Assembly (NCBI RefSeq): GCF_030503435.1
Contig: NZ_JAUKPO010000013.1
Location: forward strand, 1 to 64,000
Reading direction: 5' to 3'
Source of the DNA: Rhodocytophaga aerolata
Lineage (GTDB): Bacteria; Bacteroidota; Bacteroidia; Cytophagales; 172606-1
Length of the DNA: 64,000 nt
Under the pieces are notes generated by a model. It was not told where the DNA came from. It did no database searches and saw nothing but the letters and a program-made list of their open reading frames with translations. Every line of letters begins with the position of its first letter. Positions within the stretch are counted from its first letter, which is position 1. Positions 1 through 8,636 of this stretch are shown here, piece by piece. Both the position numbers and the translations under genes were made by a program.

Positions 1-936
1 ATAACGTTTGGCCGATTCCACCAGCTGTGTCTTGCCTAGTTTGATGCCCACCAAAGCCGCATAGCGGTAGCAAGCCATGCGGCGGTTGTTGAAGGTTTGC
101 ATGATGCCATAGACCGTATGACCCGGTCCGGAAGCCGAGTAGTGAGTGAGCAGGTCAGTTCCACCCCGTTGGGAAGGCGACCATTTGCGGGCAGGGGTGT
201 AGGCGGCATCAGCCGAGGAGGAACTGCGGTTAGTGAAGTTGCGGTTGATATCCCAATCCTGTTCGTGTTGAGCAAACTCAGCGGCAGCCAGCAGCCAGTT
301 ATCGATACGTTTGCGTTCTTCGCTGCTAAAGGTGTTTTCCCCAGTTAGATCATCGGAGATGTCAATATAATCATAGGCAAACAGGTAATTGTTGAACCAG
401 TTCATCGTCTGGAACAAGGGATTAAGATCACGAAATCGTGTAGTAGGCCAGAAAGTGCGGTTAGTAAAGTCCAGGGAGCGGATAGAGGTGGCCTGCAACA
501 GTTCGGCTTTGACGGCTTGCTTGAGTTGTTTGCGGTCCGAGCGGTTCTCATCGACTAAAGCTACAAAAGCCGCATCGCGGATATGATGAGCCAGGGCTTT
601 GCCATTGGGTTCATTCTGTAACCGCACATCGTCGCCACCACCAGTTTTAACTGCACCAGAACCCTCAAGTAAGGTAGGCCCCCCCCATCGGAAGGAAGCA
701 GGCGATGCCTTGAAGGCTTCTGCATTTTTCTCGATCCGGTTCCAATCGTCGGGAGAGTTTTCGGAGACATCGGAGCGGGTTTTGTAGGGGCCAGAGGCAG
801 CCCGTTGGCGCCAGATGGTGAGTTCTTCCTTGGTTACATGTAAGCCCAGGCGTGTCTGAGCTTGTAAAGAAGATACGATATTTAGGCTAAGCCAAACAAA
901 AGCTGCATAAACCAAGTATTGTAAATTCCTCTCCAT
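1..936 (-). CDS. Secreted polysaccharide-lyase-like protein, partial (C-terminus outside window)
   Basis: An open frame runs from an ATG at 936 to the window edge, giving 312 residues with no stop, so the C-terminus is missing. The first 27 residues form a signal peptide with a hydrophobic core and a probable cut after LQAQ, so the protein is exported. The rest is helical and rich in Trp, Arg and Asn, with stretches such as FNNYLFAYDYID and RIDNWLLAAAEF. These resemble the alpha/alpha-toroid of alginate-lyase or heparinase type lyases. That family call is an inference from general appearance, with no catalytic residues confirmed. The gene is visibly more GC-rich than its flanks. A run of eight C's (679-686, G's in the coding strand) lies in frame and encodes part of WGGP. 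The gene stands alone, with a long gene-free stretch upstream. Confidence 0.6.
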   Translation of the reverse strand, partial: MERNLQYLVYAAFVWLSLNIVSSLQAQTRLGLHVTKEELTIWRQRAASGPYKTRSDVSENSPDDWNRIEKNAEAFKASPASFRWGGPTLLEGSGAVKTGGGDDVRLQNEPNGKALAHHIRDAAFVALVDENRSDRKQLKQAVKAELLQATSIRSLDFTNRTFWPTTRFRDLNPLFQTMNWFNNYLFAYDYIDISDDLTGENTFSSEERKRIDNWLLAAAEFAQHEQDWDINRNFTNRSSSSADAAYTPARKWSPSQRGGTDLLTHYSASGPGHTVYGIMQTFNNRRMACYRYAALVGIKLGKTQLVESAKRY

Positions 937-1652
937 TGCAAAAAGTGTTTCATGCAAAGAACTGCATTTACCATTTTTCTACTTTCCAAAAACCTACTTG
1001 ATTAATACACGTGAGATAATATGAAATTATTAACTAAGCAGAGACAAATGCAATAGAAGAATACAGAGGATAATTTGATGTGTAATACTAAGGCTAGGGG
1101 AGATAGCTATTTAATAGGTTGTGCAGAAACCAAAATTGCAATGTCCTTATATCATTGGGCAATGATATAGGCAATCCGGTGCATTTATGATTAATAAGTA
1201 ATTTGTTTTACTGGTCTGTTACATCAGTTGTGAAAGACAAGCGGTTACCTTTTCTACATACTGACTTTTAAATACGTTAGCTTTTTGCCATTTTTTACAT
1301 ACATTCATTTACCTGATAGGCTAACAAAGGGGAATGAGTGGGGTATACCTGAAGCAAGTGATGTCTAACATTACATGGCTTAACAAACCGCTTATTTACA
1401 GTAAGTATTCATCCAAAAATAGGAGCCTTACTCGATTATAGGCATCCGTATATTTATACTTCATCAATTTAACTTCTAACAACTTGCAGATACTGATCTT
1501 CAAAATAGCTTCATTAGTAAGCACTTACAATCAATAGATTAACCAGGCTAGTGTGTAATATTTATAAAAAGTTACTGAAGCCAGTGCATAAAAAAGGCTT
1601 ATCTCATCGTAAAGCCTATGAAAGTTTACATGAGCTGCACTAGATCTATTAC
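937..1652. other. Gene-free AT-rich intergenic stretch
   Basis: This stretch separates two minus-strand genes. I see no open frame with protein-like character. It holds a 9-bp hairpin (1148-1156 with 1161-1169, loop GGGC) with no T-run, and the terminator at 1591-1618. The promoter of the 1-936 gene must lie near 937-1050, but I could not pick out a convincing Bacteroidota -33/-7 pair. Confidence 0.6.
1591..1618 (-). terminator. Intrinsic terminator after the GT4 gene
   Basis: AGGCTT (1595-1600) pairs with AAGCCT (1612-1617) around an 11-nt loop. Read on the minus strand, the stem is followed by a run of T's (complement of the A's at 1591-1595). It lies 35 nt past the stop of the glycosyltransferase gene. 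Confidence 0.6.
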
Positions 1653-2858
1653 TTATTGATTGTATATATTAAGCTCTTGAATAGGTTGGTTTTTTAATCT
1701 TATAACTTCTATATATAGGTTCAGGAGAGTTTGATAATTAGATTCTTCGGAATATTTTTCTAAAAAAACCTGTCTTGCTCCTTTGCCAAGTAAGGACACT
1801 AATGATTTATCAAGGGAGAGTGTAAGCATTTTCTGTGCCAAGTCTTTTGCATCTCCTGGTGTAAAATGCAGGCCAGATATATTGTTTTCCACAATCTCAC
1901 CCGGCCCCCCTAAGTTGGAACAAATAACCGGAGTACCTGATGCAAAAGCCTCAAGAATGGTCATCGGAAAACCTTCATACCATAGAGAAGCAAACAGCAG
2001 GGCTTTTGCTCGTTTTAGGATATCAGCAATAGTTTCTTTATCCTGAAATCCAAGATATTGAATGTTTGTATGGAGAGCTGCTTCTTTCTGGACCTCCTCC
2101 CGTAACGGCCCATCTCCAATGATTTTGATATTCGCCTTACTTAGTTTGGCACATTCCAGTATGGTTCTAATGCCTTTTTCTTCGGTTAATCTTCCAATGA
2201 ACAGAAAAAAGTCTTCACGTGGATAATGGCCTGACCCTAAATCTGCTGTAAAATTAGGTTTTACAACCATTTTTTCTCCAGGAACACCCAGGCAGGATTC
2301 TAAAAATTTATTTTTAGCAAACTCAGTAAGCACAATATACTGGTCTACTTTATTTTTCCATGTTCCAAGTAACTTATGAACTCCAGTCATTAAAACTGCG
2401 GAAGCTGTTTGAATCCTTGAATTCCGGTACACTGCCTGAACTATTGCATCGAGGGGAAAAATGGAATGGATGCTTTTTTCATATATTTTTCCATCATGAA
2501 AAAGGGTAGCACTCGGACAAATTAATCTATAATTATGCAAAGTGGCTACTATGGGTATATTATGTTTGTCGGCTACGTAAAAAACAGCCGGAGATGCAAT
2601 GGGAAAAATATTATGTACATGCATTACATCCGGATTAAACTTCCTGATGGCTGTTTCTAACACATGTGCACTCTCAAAATTATACAGACTTTTAACTCCT
2701 GCTAAAAATTTATCCCAACCACTTTGAATGATATAATTATCAAACAGGACTTTTTGTACAGTATGGCCATTTTTTTTAAGCAATTCACATTCAGCCTCAA
2801 AAACAACGTTTTCTCCGCCTTTTTGCTGATATTTATTATGTATCAGTAAAATTCTCAT
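1653..2858 (-). CDS. Glycosyltransferase family 4 protein
   Basis: The 401-residue protein has a two-domain GT-B layout. The N-terminal domain starts MRILLIHNKYQQKGGEN, typical of polysaccharide GT4 enzymes. The C-terminal domain has FIGRLTEEKGI, GDGPLREEV and the donor-site E-x7-E motif in EGFPMTILEAF followed by SGTPVICSNLGG. It probably transfers a sugar from a nucleotide donor to a lipid-linked polysaccharide intermediate on the cytoplasmic side of the membrane. I chose the ATG at 2858 because the family usually begins MRILLIH. An in-frame ATG at 2876 would add six residues. The gene has its own terminator and about 0.9 kb of gene-free sequence upstream, so it is probably transcribed apart from the main EPS operon. 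Donor and acceptor cannot be told from sequence. Confidence 0.88.
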   Translation of the reverse strand: MRILLIHNKYQQKGGENVVFEAECELLKKNGHTVQKVLFDNYIIQSGWDKFLAGVKSLYNFESAHVLETAIRKFNPDVMHVHNIFPIASPAVFYVADKHNIPIVATLHNYRLICPSATLFHDGKIYEKSIHSIFPLDAIVQAVYRNSRIQTASAVLMTGVHKLLGTWKNKVDQYIVLTEFAKNKFLESCLGVPGEKMVVKPNFTADLGSGHYPREDFFLFIGRLTEEKGIRTILECAKLSKANIKIIGDGPLREEVQKEAALHTNIQYLGFQDKETIADILKRAKALLFASLWYEGFPMTILEAFASGTPVICSNLGGPGEIVENNISGLHFTPGDAKDLAQKMLTLSLDKSLVSLLGKGARQVFLEKYSEESNYQTLLNLYIEVIRLKNQPIQELNIYNQ

Positions 2859-3767
2859 AATAGCCGAATTTATCAATTTTAAGTTCTGGTGGTATTAACG
2901 TAATACTATTTAATAAAGCTTCACTTTACATAAAAATGGATGAAATTTCCTAATGGATGTCAACGGTTCTCTCCATACATTTTATGTAAAAAAATCACTT
3001 AAAATGTATCCTTAAAAGCGATTTACTATGAAAGACATTTAATAGTAGTTGCAAACTACAAATTAATCCACTCACATAAATGGTTTCATGTGTAAGTCGG
3101 TACTAATTTATACTTTATTGAGAAACTCTATTTATCCAATAAAATGAGCATAATTATTTTTCTTCACTCAAGTTATGTCTACAATAGATACAACTTGCTT
3201 TGAAAATTAAAATGGAATATTCCAATACTTTACTAACTATTAGAATATATAATAAGAGGGATTGATGACTAAATTTAAGACTTTTTATTGCAAAATATTA
3301 CTAATCAACTATCAAAAATTATTTGATATATTTAATGTTGGTCATAAAAATATTTAACCCTTCTAGGTTTCTGTATTTCTCTTTAGAGTTATACTAAAAA
3401 GGATGTTTAGTTAAGCCAAGAATAGCAAGAAAGGCCATTTTTAAATACTGTTTTTATCTAATTACAGATTGATTTAACCCATTGCTATACTATAAGCAAA
3501 CATTTGAGTTAGAAATTGTAGTAATTAGATTGTTTGAACCACGAAAATTGATGCCCCTGGCACTAAGATTAGTAAATTTGATTCAACTTGGTTAACGGAA
3601 GTTATTCGATAAAAAAGGTGTATTCTATGTATTTTCAGGCTACCTGCTCGTGTTACTAACACAGACTCTTCCAAATATGACTTCATAAAAGATAACTACC
3701 AAAAAAAGCAGCTACTTGATGATTACAAGTAGCTGCTTTTGAAAAAATCTCGGATATAATCCTACCG
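2859..3767. other. 0.9-kb AT-rich gene-free region
   Basis: No coding region is supported on either strand. Stops are dense and no stretch resembles a known protein. The only clear element is the terminator at 3701-3740. The region may hold the promoter of the glycosyltransferase gene, or remains of a lost gene that I cannot recognise. Confidence 0.6.
3701..3740 (-). terminator. Strong intrinsic terminator of the nucleotide-sugar operon
   Basis: A perfect 15-bp stem (3704-3718 with 3726-3740) encloses a 7-nt loop. On the minus strand it ends in a run of seven T's. It lies just past the stop of the SAF-domain oxidoreductase gene and closes the minus-strand operon. Confidence 0.88.
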
Positions 3768-5087
3768 TTAATTAACTATTTCTGATTCAGCATGAGAAAA
3801 GTACATGTTCTGTTCTTCTCTTAATTTGTCGCATAATCTACCTTCTGGCAATATAACATCATCATAGGTAAGCACTTGGTCTTTTGGTATATCCCGTTTT
3901 AACCGGCAGCCCTCGGCTAAACCAATGGGAAGCAGATTTTCAGCTCTCACAGTTTCATGATTTTCAGCCAAGCCATAGGTCATATATTCACCTAAACCAT
4001 CAATACTTTCGCCAGCTTTCAGATCAATTTTAGCTGCAGCAACAACATCTACGCAAGGGCCTGCAATTGGAGCCAGTGTAGCATCGCCAAATAACACAGC
4101 TCTGGCGATGGTGTGGTGTACTTCGAAATGGCAAAGATGATAAGGGGTATAGAAGCAATACAATGGTCCTTGGCCTAATTTATACAGATTTAAGTAATGC
4201 TGCATCGTAGGATTGTCATGCGTACCTAATACAAATACTCCAGGCCCAGGCACAGCACCCACAACATAATCGACAATACCAGGACCCTGGGTTAGTGCTT
4301 CCAATGGGTAAAGATTGGCAGTTTGCTCTATAGGAGTACCAGAAGGAACAGTAGGACCAAACATTCCACGTTTAGCTACCCGCATGCCAGTACCATTAGC
4401 CACAATAGCATTTTCGAAAGAAATTTTGGTACCATCGGCAAAAGACGTAACCATACTTGGATTCTGCCCCCATTTCTTTGCAAAGCCTTCTTGCGTTGTT
4501 GGATTACGATAAGGATCGTGCAAGCCTTTTATATTGCCGCACAATACTGGCTTTACACCAATTGATTTTACAAACCGGTACAAATTCATCATCACCCCTG
4601 GTTGATCGCCATCGGCTCCTGTTAAAATAACACCTGCTTTGTCTGCATATACTTTCAGAATAGGGCCAACCGTGCCATCTACTTCAGCATTCATCATAAT
4701 TACATGCTTTTTATGCTCTATGGCTTTCATAATTACCTGAGCGCCAAACTCAATAGCACCCGTAACTTCTATAATCGCATCAATTCCTTTAGCCTGGCAG
4801 AGCAACAAGGCATTGTCTGTTACAGCATACGTATCGCGGGAAATGCTATCTTCCAATTGTGAAACAGTTTCTACGACGGAGAAATCGGTTACACCAGCCT
4901 CTGCATACGCCCTTTTTGCTCCCTCCAGATGACGGTTAGAGATAGCTACCAGTTTCATGCCGGGCACATACTGGCAGAGTTGTAAGGCAATGCCTCTGGC
5001 CATAAATCCTGCACCTACCAAACCTACCCGGATAGGATTACCTTCTTTTTGTCTTTTTTCGAGTGCTTTGTCTATAATAAATAACAT
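3768..5087 (-). CDS. NAD(P)-dependent oxidoreductase with C-terminal SAF domain (homoserine-dehydrogenase-like)
   Basis: The 439-residue protein begins with a Rossmann domain (VGLVGAGFMARG near residue 21) like the NAD-binding domain of homoserine dehydrogenase. It ends with an SAF-type domain (about 360-430; GCRLKRDIPKDQVLTYDDV). Such proteins often sit in polysaccharide and sugar-nucleotide clusters, where annotators call them homoserine dehydrogenases. Threonine biosynthesis is unlikely here because a full ThrA is encoded at 48213-50660. The gene is last in an apparent four-gene set (rfbF-like, SDR, RmlC-like, this one), 36 nt after the RmlC-like gene. I infer an oxidation or reduction of a CDP-linked sugar, with substrate unknown. 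Confidence 0.8.
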   Translation of the reverse strand: MLFIIDKALEKRQKEGNPIRVGLVGAGFMARGIALQLCQYVPGMKLVAISNRHLEGAKRAYAEAGVTDFSVVETVSQLEDSISRDTYAVTDNALLLCQAKGIDAIIEVTGAIEFGAQVIMKAIEHKKHVIMMNAEVDGTVGPILKVYADKAGVILTGADGDQPGVMMNLYRFVKSIGVKPVLCGNIKGLHDPYRNPTTQEGFAKKWGQNPSMVTSFADGTKISFENAIVANGTGMRVAKRGMFGPTVPSGTPIEQTANLYPLEALTQGPGIVDYVVGAVPGPGVFVLGTHDNPTMQHYLNLYKLGQGPLYCFYTPYHLCHFEVHHTIARAVLFGDATLAPIAGPCVDVVAAAKIDLKAGESIDGLGEYMTYGLAENHETVRAENLLPIGLAEGCRLKRDIPKDQVLTYDDVILPEGRLCDKLREEQNMYFSHAESEIVN

Positions 5088-5123
5088 ACAAGTAAAAATA
5101 AGTTGAGAGTGAATGGTACGGGG

Positions 5124-5654
5124 TTAGGCAGTGTAATCAGGATGGTTTTTGTCTTTGTCTGAAACCAGATCTACTGGCACAGGCCATTGAATGTTGAAAG
5201 AAGGATCGTTCCAACGTATACCTCCTTCCGCTCCGGGTGTATAATATTGAGTTACCTGGTATGCTACTTCTGTATCATCTTCCAGTGTAATAAAACCATG
5301 GGCAAAATTCTCAGGAACATAGAGCATCTTATGGTTTTGTTCGGTGAGTTCTACGCCTATCCATTGCTTATACGTAGGGGAGTCTTTCCGAAGATCGATA
5401 ATGACATCATAAATAGCACCTCTGGTACAGCGGATAAGTTTGGTTTCTGCATAGGGAGAATGTTGAAAATGCATCCCACGGACGGTTCCTTTTTTCTTGT
5501 TGTAAGACATGTTGGCCTGTACTACATTGCCATTGAGCCCATGATCTTCCATTTCTTTTTTGCACCAGGTACGGCCAAAAAATCCACGTTCATCTTCTAA
5601 TTGTTTTACTTCTAATATAAAAGCTCCTTGTAAAGCCGTTTCTGTAAAAATCAT
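5124..5654 (-). CDS. dTDP-4-dehydrorhamnose 3,5-epimerase family protein (RmlC-like)
   Basis: This 176-residue cupin protein has the normal RmlC length. It shows the RGMHFQ motif (His62 in the active-site position), VPENFAHGF, and the Tyr-rich segment AYQVTQYYTP near residues 131-140 where RmlC has its catalytic Tyr. RmlC enzymes epimerise C3 and/or C5 of 4-keto nucleotide sugars. No rmlA, rmlB or rmlD lies in the window and its neighbour is an rfbF-like CDP-glucose synthase. It more likely acts on a CDP-keto sugar than on dTDP-rhamnose precursors, which is an inference. It lies 26 nt downstream of the SDR gene in the same operon. Confidence 0.85.
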   Translation of the reverse strand: MIFTETALQGAFILEVKQLEDERGFFGRTWCKKEMEDHGLNGNVVQANMSYNKKKGTVRGMHFQHSPYAETKLIRCTRGAIYDVIIDLRKDSPTYKQWIGVELTEQNHKMLYVPENFAHGFITLEDDTEVAYQVTQYYTPGAEGGIRWNDPSFNIQWPVPVDLVSDKDKNHPDYTA

Positions 5655-5680
5655 ATGTTCAGGTAGGTAAAATGAAAGGT

Positions 5681-6730
5681 TTACTTATTTGTCCATTCTA
5701 GTTTTTCAGTAATTAATTCTTTTTCCTGAAGATAATTAAGCACTTTCAGGCGCATTAACTGAGAGTTGCGGAAATCTTTATCTTTGAAATTCATAGCTTC
5801 CAGATTATCCTTTAATTCTTGAATAGTGGATAGTAAATCGCAAACAGGCTGGTGATCGGGCGCTAATTTTTTATATAGATCAAAGCTAACCCGGTACGAC
5901 CGTTTGTCGGGAGGAGCATCCTGGTTAATAGAAATTTTGACATCTGGCATAACCTGCGCCACAGCCTGAGCCAGATCTTTTACCTGATAATTCCATTCAT
6001 TGCTTCCTACATTAATGGCCAGGAAGTTGCCTCCATTAGAAGCCTCCCGGTGTATACCCCAATCAATGGCAATGGCCATATCTTTTACATTGATTAAGGG
6101 TCTCCATGGACTACCGTCACTTAAAATGGTAATTTGCTTATTGGCTACCGCACCGGCGACAAAGTCATTCAATACTAAATCTAATCTTAGCCGGTTGCTC
6201 ATTCCGCAGGCTGTAGCAAAACGCAGGCAAGTTACCGTGAACTGATCGTCAGCAAGAGGGGCTAAGCCTTGTTCGGTATATACTTTGGATTTGGCATACG
6301 CAGTCAGTGGGTTTAAAGAAGAATCTTCTGTTTTGGGTTTATCTTCTGCAGCGCCATACATACTACAACTGGAAGCAAATACAAAAGAATGCACGCCAGC
6401 TTCTTTGGCTTTCCGGGCGAGTTCTACGCTGGAGCGGTAATTTACATCTAAAGTTACTTCTTCAAACTTATTACCCATTGGATCGTTGGAAATAGCTGCC
6501 AGATGCACAATGGCTGTCACTCCTTCCAGTAACTTAGTAGGAATATGTCTGACATCACCAAAAAGCTGCTGATCGAGTTTGCTTTCAGGAAAAAAGTCGG
6601 CATTGGTTAACGAATTGGCAAAATATCCCATATCAAAACCAATCAGGATAGCCTCAGGATATTTTTTACGCAACAGGTTTACTACGCCGGGTCCGACGTA
6701 ACCCATATTGCCGGTGATAAGTATTTTCAT
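5681..6730 (-). CDS. NAD-dependent epimerase/dehydratase (extended SDR)
   Basis: The 349-residue extended SDR has the nucleotide-binding motif TGNMGYVG (residues 6-13), HLAAISND near 77-83, the Ser-rich catalytic segment SSCSMYG (120-126) and YAKSK (Tyr145, Lys149). The family covers sugar-nucleotide epimerases, dehydratases and reductases. The sequence does not show which reaction it performs. It lacks a clear resemblance to CDP-glucose 4,6-dehydratase (RfbG). It is second in the operon after the rfbF-like gene, with a 130-bp gap, and just before the RmlC-like gene, so its substrate is probably the CDP-linked sugar made there. Confidence 0.85.
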   Translation of the reverse strand: MKILITGNMGYVGPGVVNLLRKKYPEAILIGFDMGYFANSLTNADFFPESKLDQQLFGDVRHIPTKLLEGVTAIVHLAAISNDPMGNKFEEVTLDVNYRSSVELARKAKEAGVHSFVFASSCSMYGAAEDKPKTEDSSLNPLTAYAKSKVYTEQGLAPLADDQFTVTCLRFATACGMSNRLRLDLVLNDFVAGAVANKQITILSDGSPWRPLINVKDMAIAIDWGIHREASNGGNFLAINVGSNEWNYQVKDLAQAVAQVMPDVKISINQDAPPDKRSYRVSFDLYKKLAPDHQPVCDLLSTIQELKDNLEAMNFKDKDFRNSQLMRLKVLNYLQEKELITEKLEWTNK

Positions 6731-6860
6731 AAAGTAAAGGCAGTTATATTGTGTGTGTATAGTAAGTTATAGGATACGTTATCAATAGCATAAATAGATT
6801 CAATGGCAGGTAAATTTTATGTAAAAAAGATACTTACCAGGTTTGGCAGTATTTGGTGTA

Positions 6861-7637
6861 TTACCAGACTTTCCATGGAGCTTTATGTTGCTGCCACATT
6901 TCCTCCAGCACTACCTTGTCACGAAGAGTGTCCATAGGTTGCCAGAAACCTGTATGTTTATAGGCAGAAAGGTTGCCGCTAGCGGCTAGTTGTTCCAGCG
7001 GTTCTCTTTCCCACACGGTCGAATCATCAGTAATATAGTCGAGCACTTTGGGTTCCAATACAAAATAACCTCCGTTAATCCAGGGGGTGGTATCATCCTG
7101 AGGTTTTTCTTTGAAGGCAGCAATAATGGCTTCGTCGCCTTTCAGATTAAAGGCACCAAAGCGGCCAGGTTGTTGCACTGCCGTAAGAGTAGCCAGGGTA
7201 TTTTGACTTTTATGAAACTCAATGGAACGGCGGATATCTATATTGCTTACGCCATCCCCATACGTTAGGCAGAAAGCTTCATTGCCAATATATTCTTTTA
7301 CCCGTTTTATCCGGCCGCCAGTCATGGTGCCTTCTCCGGTTTCTACCAGCGTAACCACCCATGGTTCGGTTTTATTATTGTGGACTTCCATTTTATTATG
7401 CCGCATATCAAAGGTGACATCTGACATATGCAGGAAATAGTTGGCGAAGTATTCTTTAATAACATGGCTTTTGTATCCGCAGCAGATAATAAAATCATTA
7501 ATGCCATGATGCGAATAAATTTTCATAATGTGCCATAAAATAGGTTTTCCACCTATTTCTACCATTGGCTTGGGACGCACACCACTTTCTTCGCTGATGC
7601 GTGTTCCATAGCCACCAGCTAATATTACTGCTTTCAT
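6861..7637 (-). CDS. rfbF: Glucose-1-phosphate cytidylyltransferase
   Basis: RfbF makes CDP-glucose from glucose 1-phosphate and CTP. The 258-residue length is normal. Visible motifs are the nucleotide-binding LAGGYGTR (6-13), [18 protein letters not shown] with the conserved Lys, [11 protein letters not shown] with the metal-binding Asp, [10 protein letters not shown], and the C-terminal [12 protein letters not shown]. These match RfbF rather than the dTDP-glucose synthase RmlA. It is the first gene of the minus-strand set running to 3768. The usual partner, CDP-glucose 4,6-dehydratase, is not recognisable anywhere in the window. A CDP-tyvelose-2-epimerase-like gene occurs at 27536 in the other half of the EPS locus. 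Confidence 0.93.
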   Translation of the reverse strand: MKAVILAGGYGTRISEESGVRPKPMVEIGGKPILWHIMKIYSHHGINDFIICCGYKSHVIKEYFANYFLHMSDVTFDMRHNKMEVHNNKTEPWVVTLVETGEGTMTGGRIKRVKEYIGNEAFCLTYGDGVSNIDIRRSIEFHKSQNTLATLTAVQQPGRFGAFNLKGDEAIIAAFKEKPQDDTTPWINGGYFVLEPKVLDYITDDSTVWEREPLEQLAASGNLSAYKHTGFWQPMDTLRDKVVLEEMWQQHKAPWKVW

Positions 7638-7796
7638 AAAAAAGGATTATTTTGTAAGTTAATATAGGCGATAATTCAATACGATAGTACTTGGATTAAT
7701 TTTATATTAAAAAAAAATTAATACGATAGTTAGCTGTTTTGTTATACGTATAAAAAATAGTTGACTAAATTTCAATTTAATATTACGTCCATTTAT

Positions 7797-8636
7797 TTAC
7801 TTAAGTAAGTACCCAAACACTCTACGAATGTAGCCATTTGCCAGGACGAATGGAATATAATAAGGTGGACAATTTTTTAAAGTAAAATTCGTGAAGTTTA
7901 CCAGATTACCTCCGCCCCGGATGCCAAATAGGTGGTTATAATAATTAGAAAAGCTTTTCTTCTGACGAAGTTTCCGTTCACCGCTTTCAGCCGGATAGGT
8001 TAGGAGTTTAGCATCATAATTACAATAGATTTCAAATCCTGCCCGTAGAGCTGAGTAGGTAAAATCGTAATCGGCATAGTAGTGAGGAAACTTTTTTTCA
8101 TCAAATAATCCGATGGTATCAAATACCCTCTTAGGAATCCATAAACCCCGGCCTGGAAAGTGAGTAACTTTATGTATACCTGTTTGCTGGTTTACCGGTA
8201 TTTTTTTTAATAAAGATTGATAGGAGTTCAGAAACCAGTTGATGGTTTCACCTCCATAGACTGGCTTTAGGGTAGCAGAATCAATAGCCAATGCTCCTAG
8301 TAATGCATCTGGCTTCCTGGTGCCCCAGAAATACATTTTTTCTATAAAATCAGGGGTGGCTACCGTATCGTTATTTAGTGTCATTATATGCGAAGCACCT
8401 TGATCTACTGCATGTCGAACCCCCAGATTGGTAGCAGCAGTCCAGAACAAATGGCCATTTCCCTCAATGACTGTAACTTCTGGAAATTCAACTTTCAACA
8501 TCTGTCCGGTTCCGTCAGTTGAGCCATCATCTACTACAATAACCTTAAAGTGTGTATTGGTTTGTTTTCGGAGAGATAACAGGCATTCACGCGTAAACTG
8601 TTTCCTGTTAAATACCGGAATTACTATATATAGCAT
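7797..8636 (-). CDS. Glycosyltransferase family 2 protein
   Basis: The 279-residue protein has a GT-A fold of the rhamnosyltransferase-like GT2 type. It begins MLYIVIPVFNRKQFTRECL, followed by VVDDGSTDGT (near residues 34-43), GNGHLFWTAATNLG, and NNDT near residue 88, the metal-binding site. GRGLWIPKRVFDTIGLFDE is the usual acceptor-side segment. It adds a sugar during repeat-unit assembly on the cytoplasmic face. Its start overlaps the end of the Wzy-like gene by 29 nt in a different frame, which suggests translational coupling. It is the last gene of the run from 13869. Confidence 0.9.
   Translation of the reverse strand: MLYIVIPVFNRKQFTRECLLSLRKQTNTHFKVIVVDDGSTDGTGQMLKVEFPEVTVIEGNGHLFWTAATNLGVRHAVDQGASHIMTLNNDTVATPDFIEKMYFWGTRKPDALLGALAIDSATLKPVYGGETINWFLNSYQSLLKKIPVNQQTGIHKVTHFPGRGLWIPKRVFDTIGLFDEKKFPHYYADYDFTYSALRAGFEIYCNYDAKLLTYPAESGERKLRQKKSFSNYYNHLFGIRGGGNLVNFTNFTLKNCPPYYIPFVLANGYIRRVFGYLLK

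Noticed and set aside
679-686. Run of eight C's as a possible frameshift in the 1-936 gene
   Set aside because: The reading frame continues without interruption on both sides and encodes a sensible WGGP segment, so the gene is not broken here.
1148-1169. 9-bp hairpin TATATCATT/AATGATATA as a terminator
   Set aside because: No T-run follows in either direction and no gene ends nearby.
3768-5087. Homoserine dehydrogenase of threonine synthesis
   Set aside because: The Rossmann part is similar, but the SAF domain, sugar-nucleotide operon context and the complete thrA at 48213-50660 argue against it.
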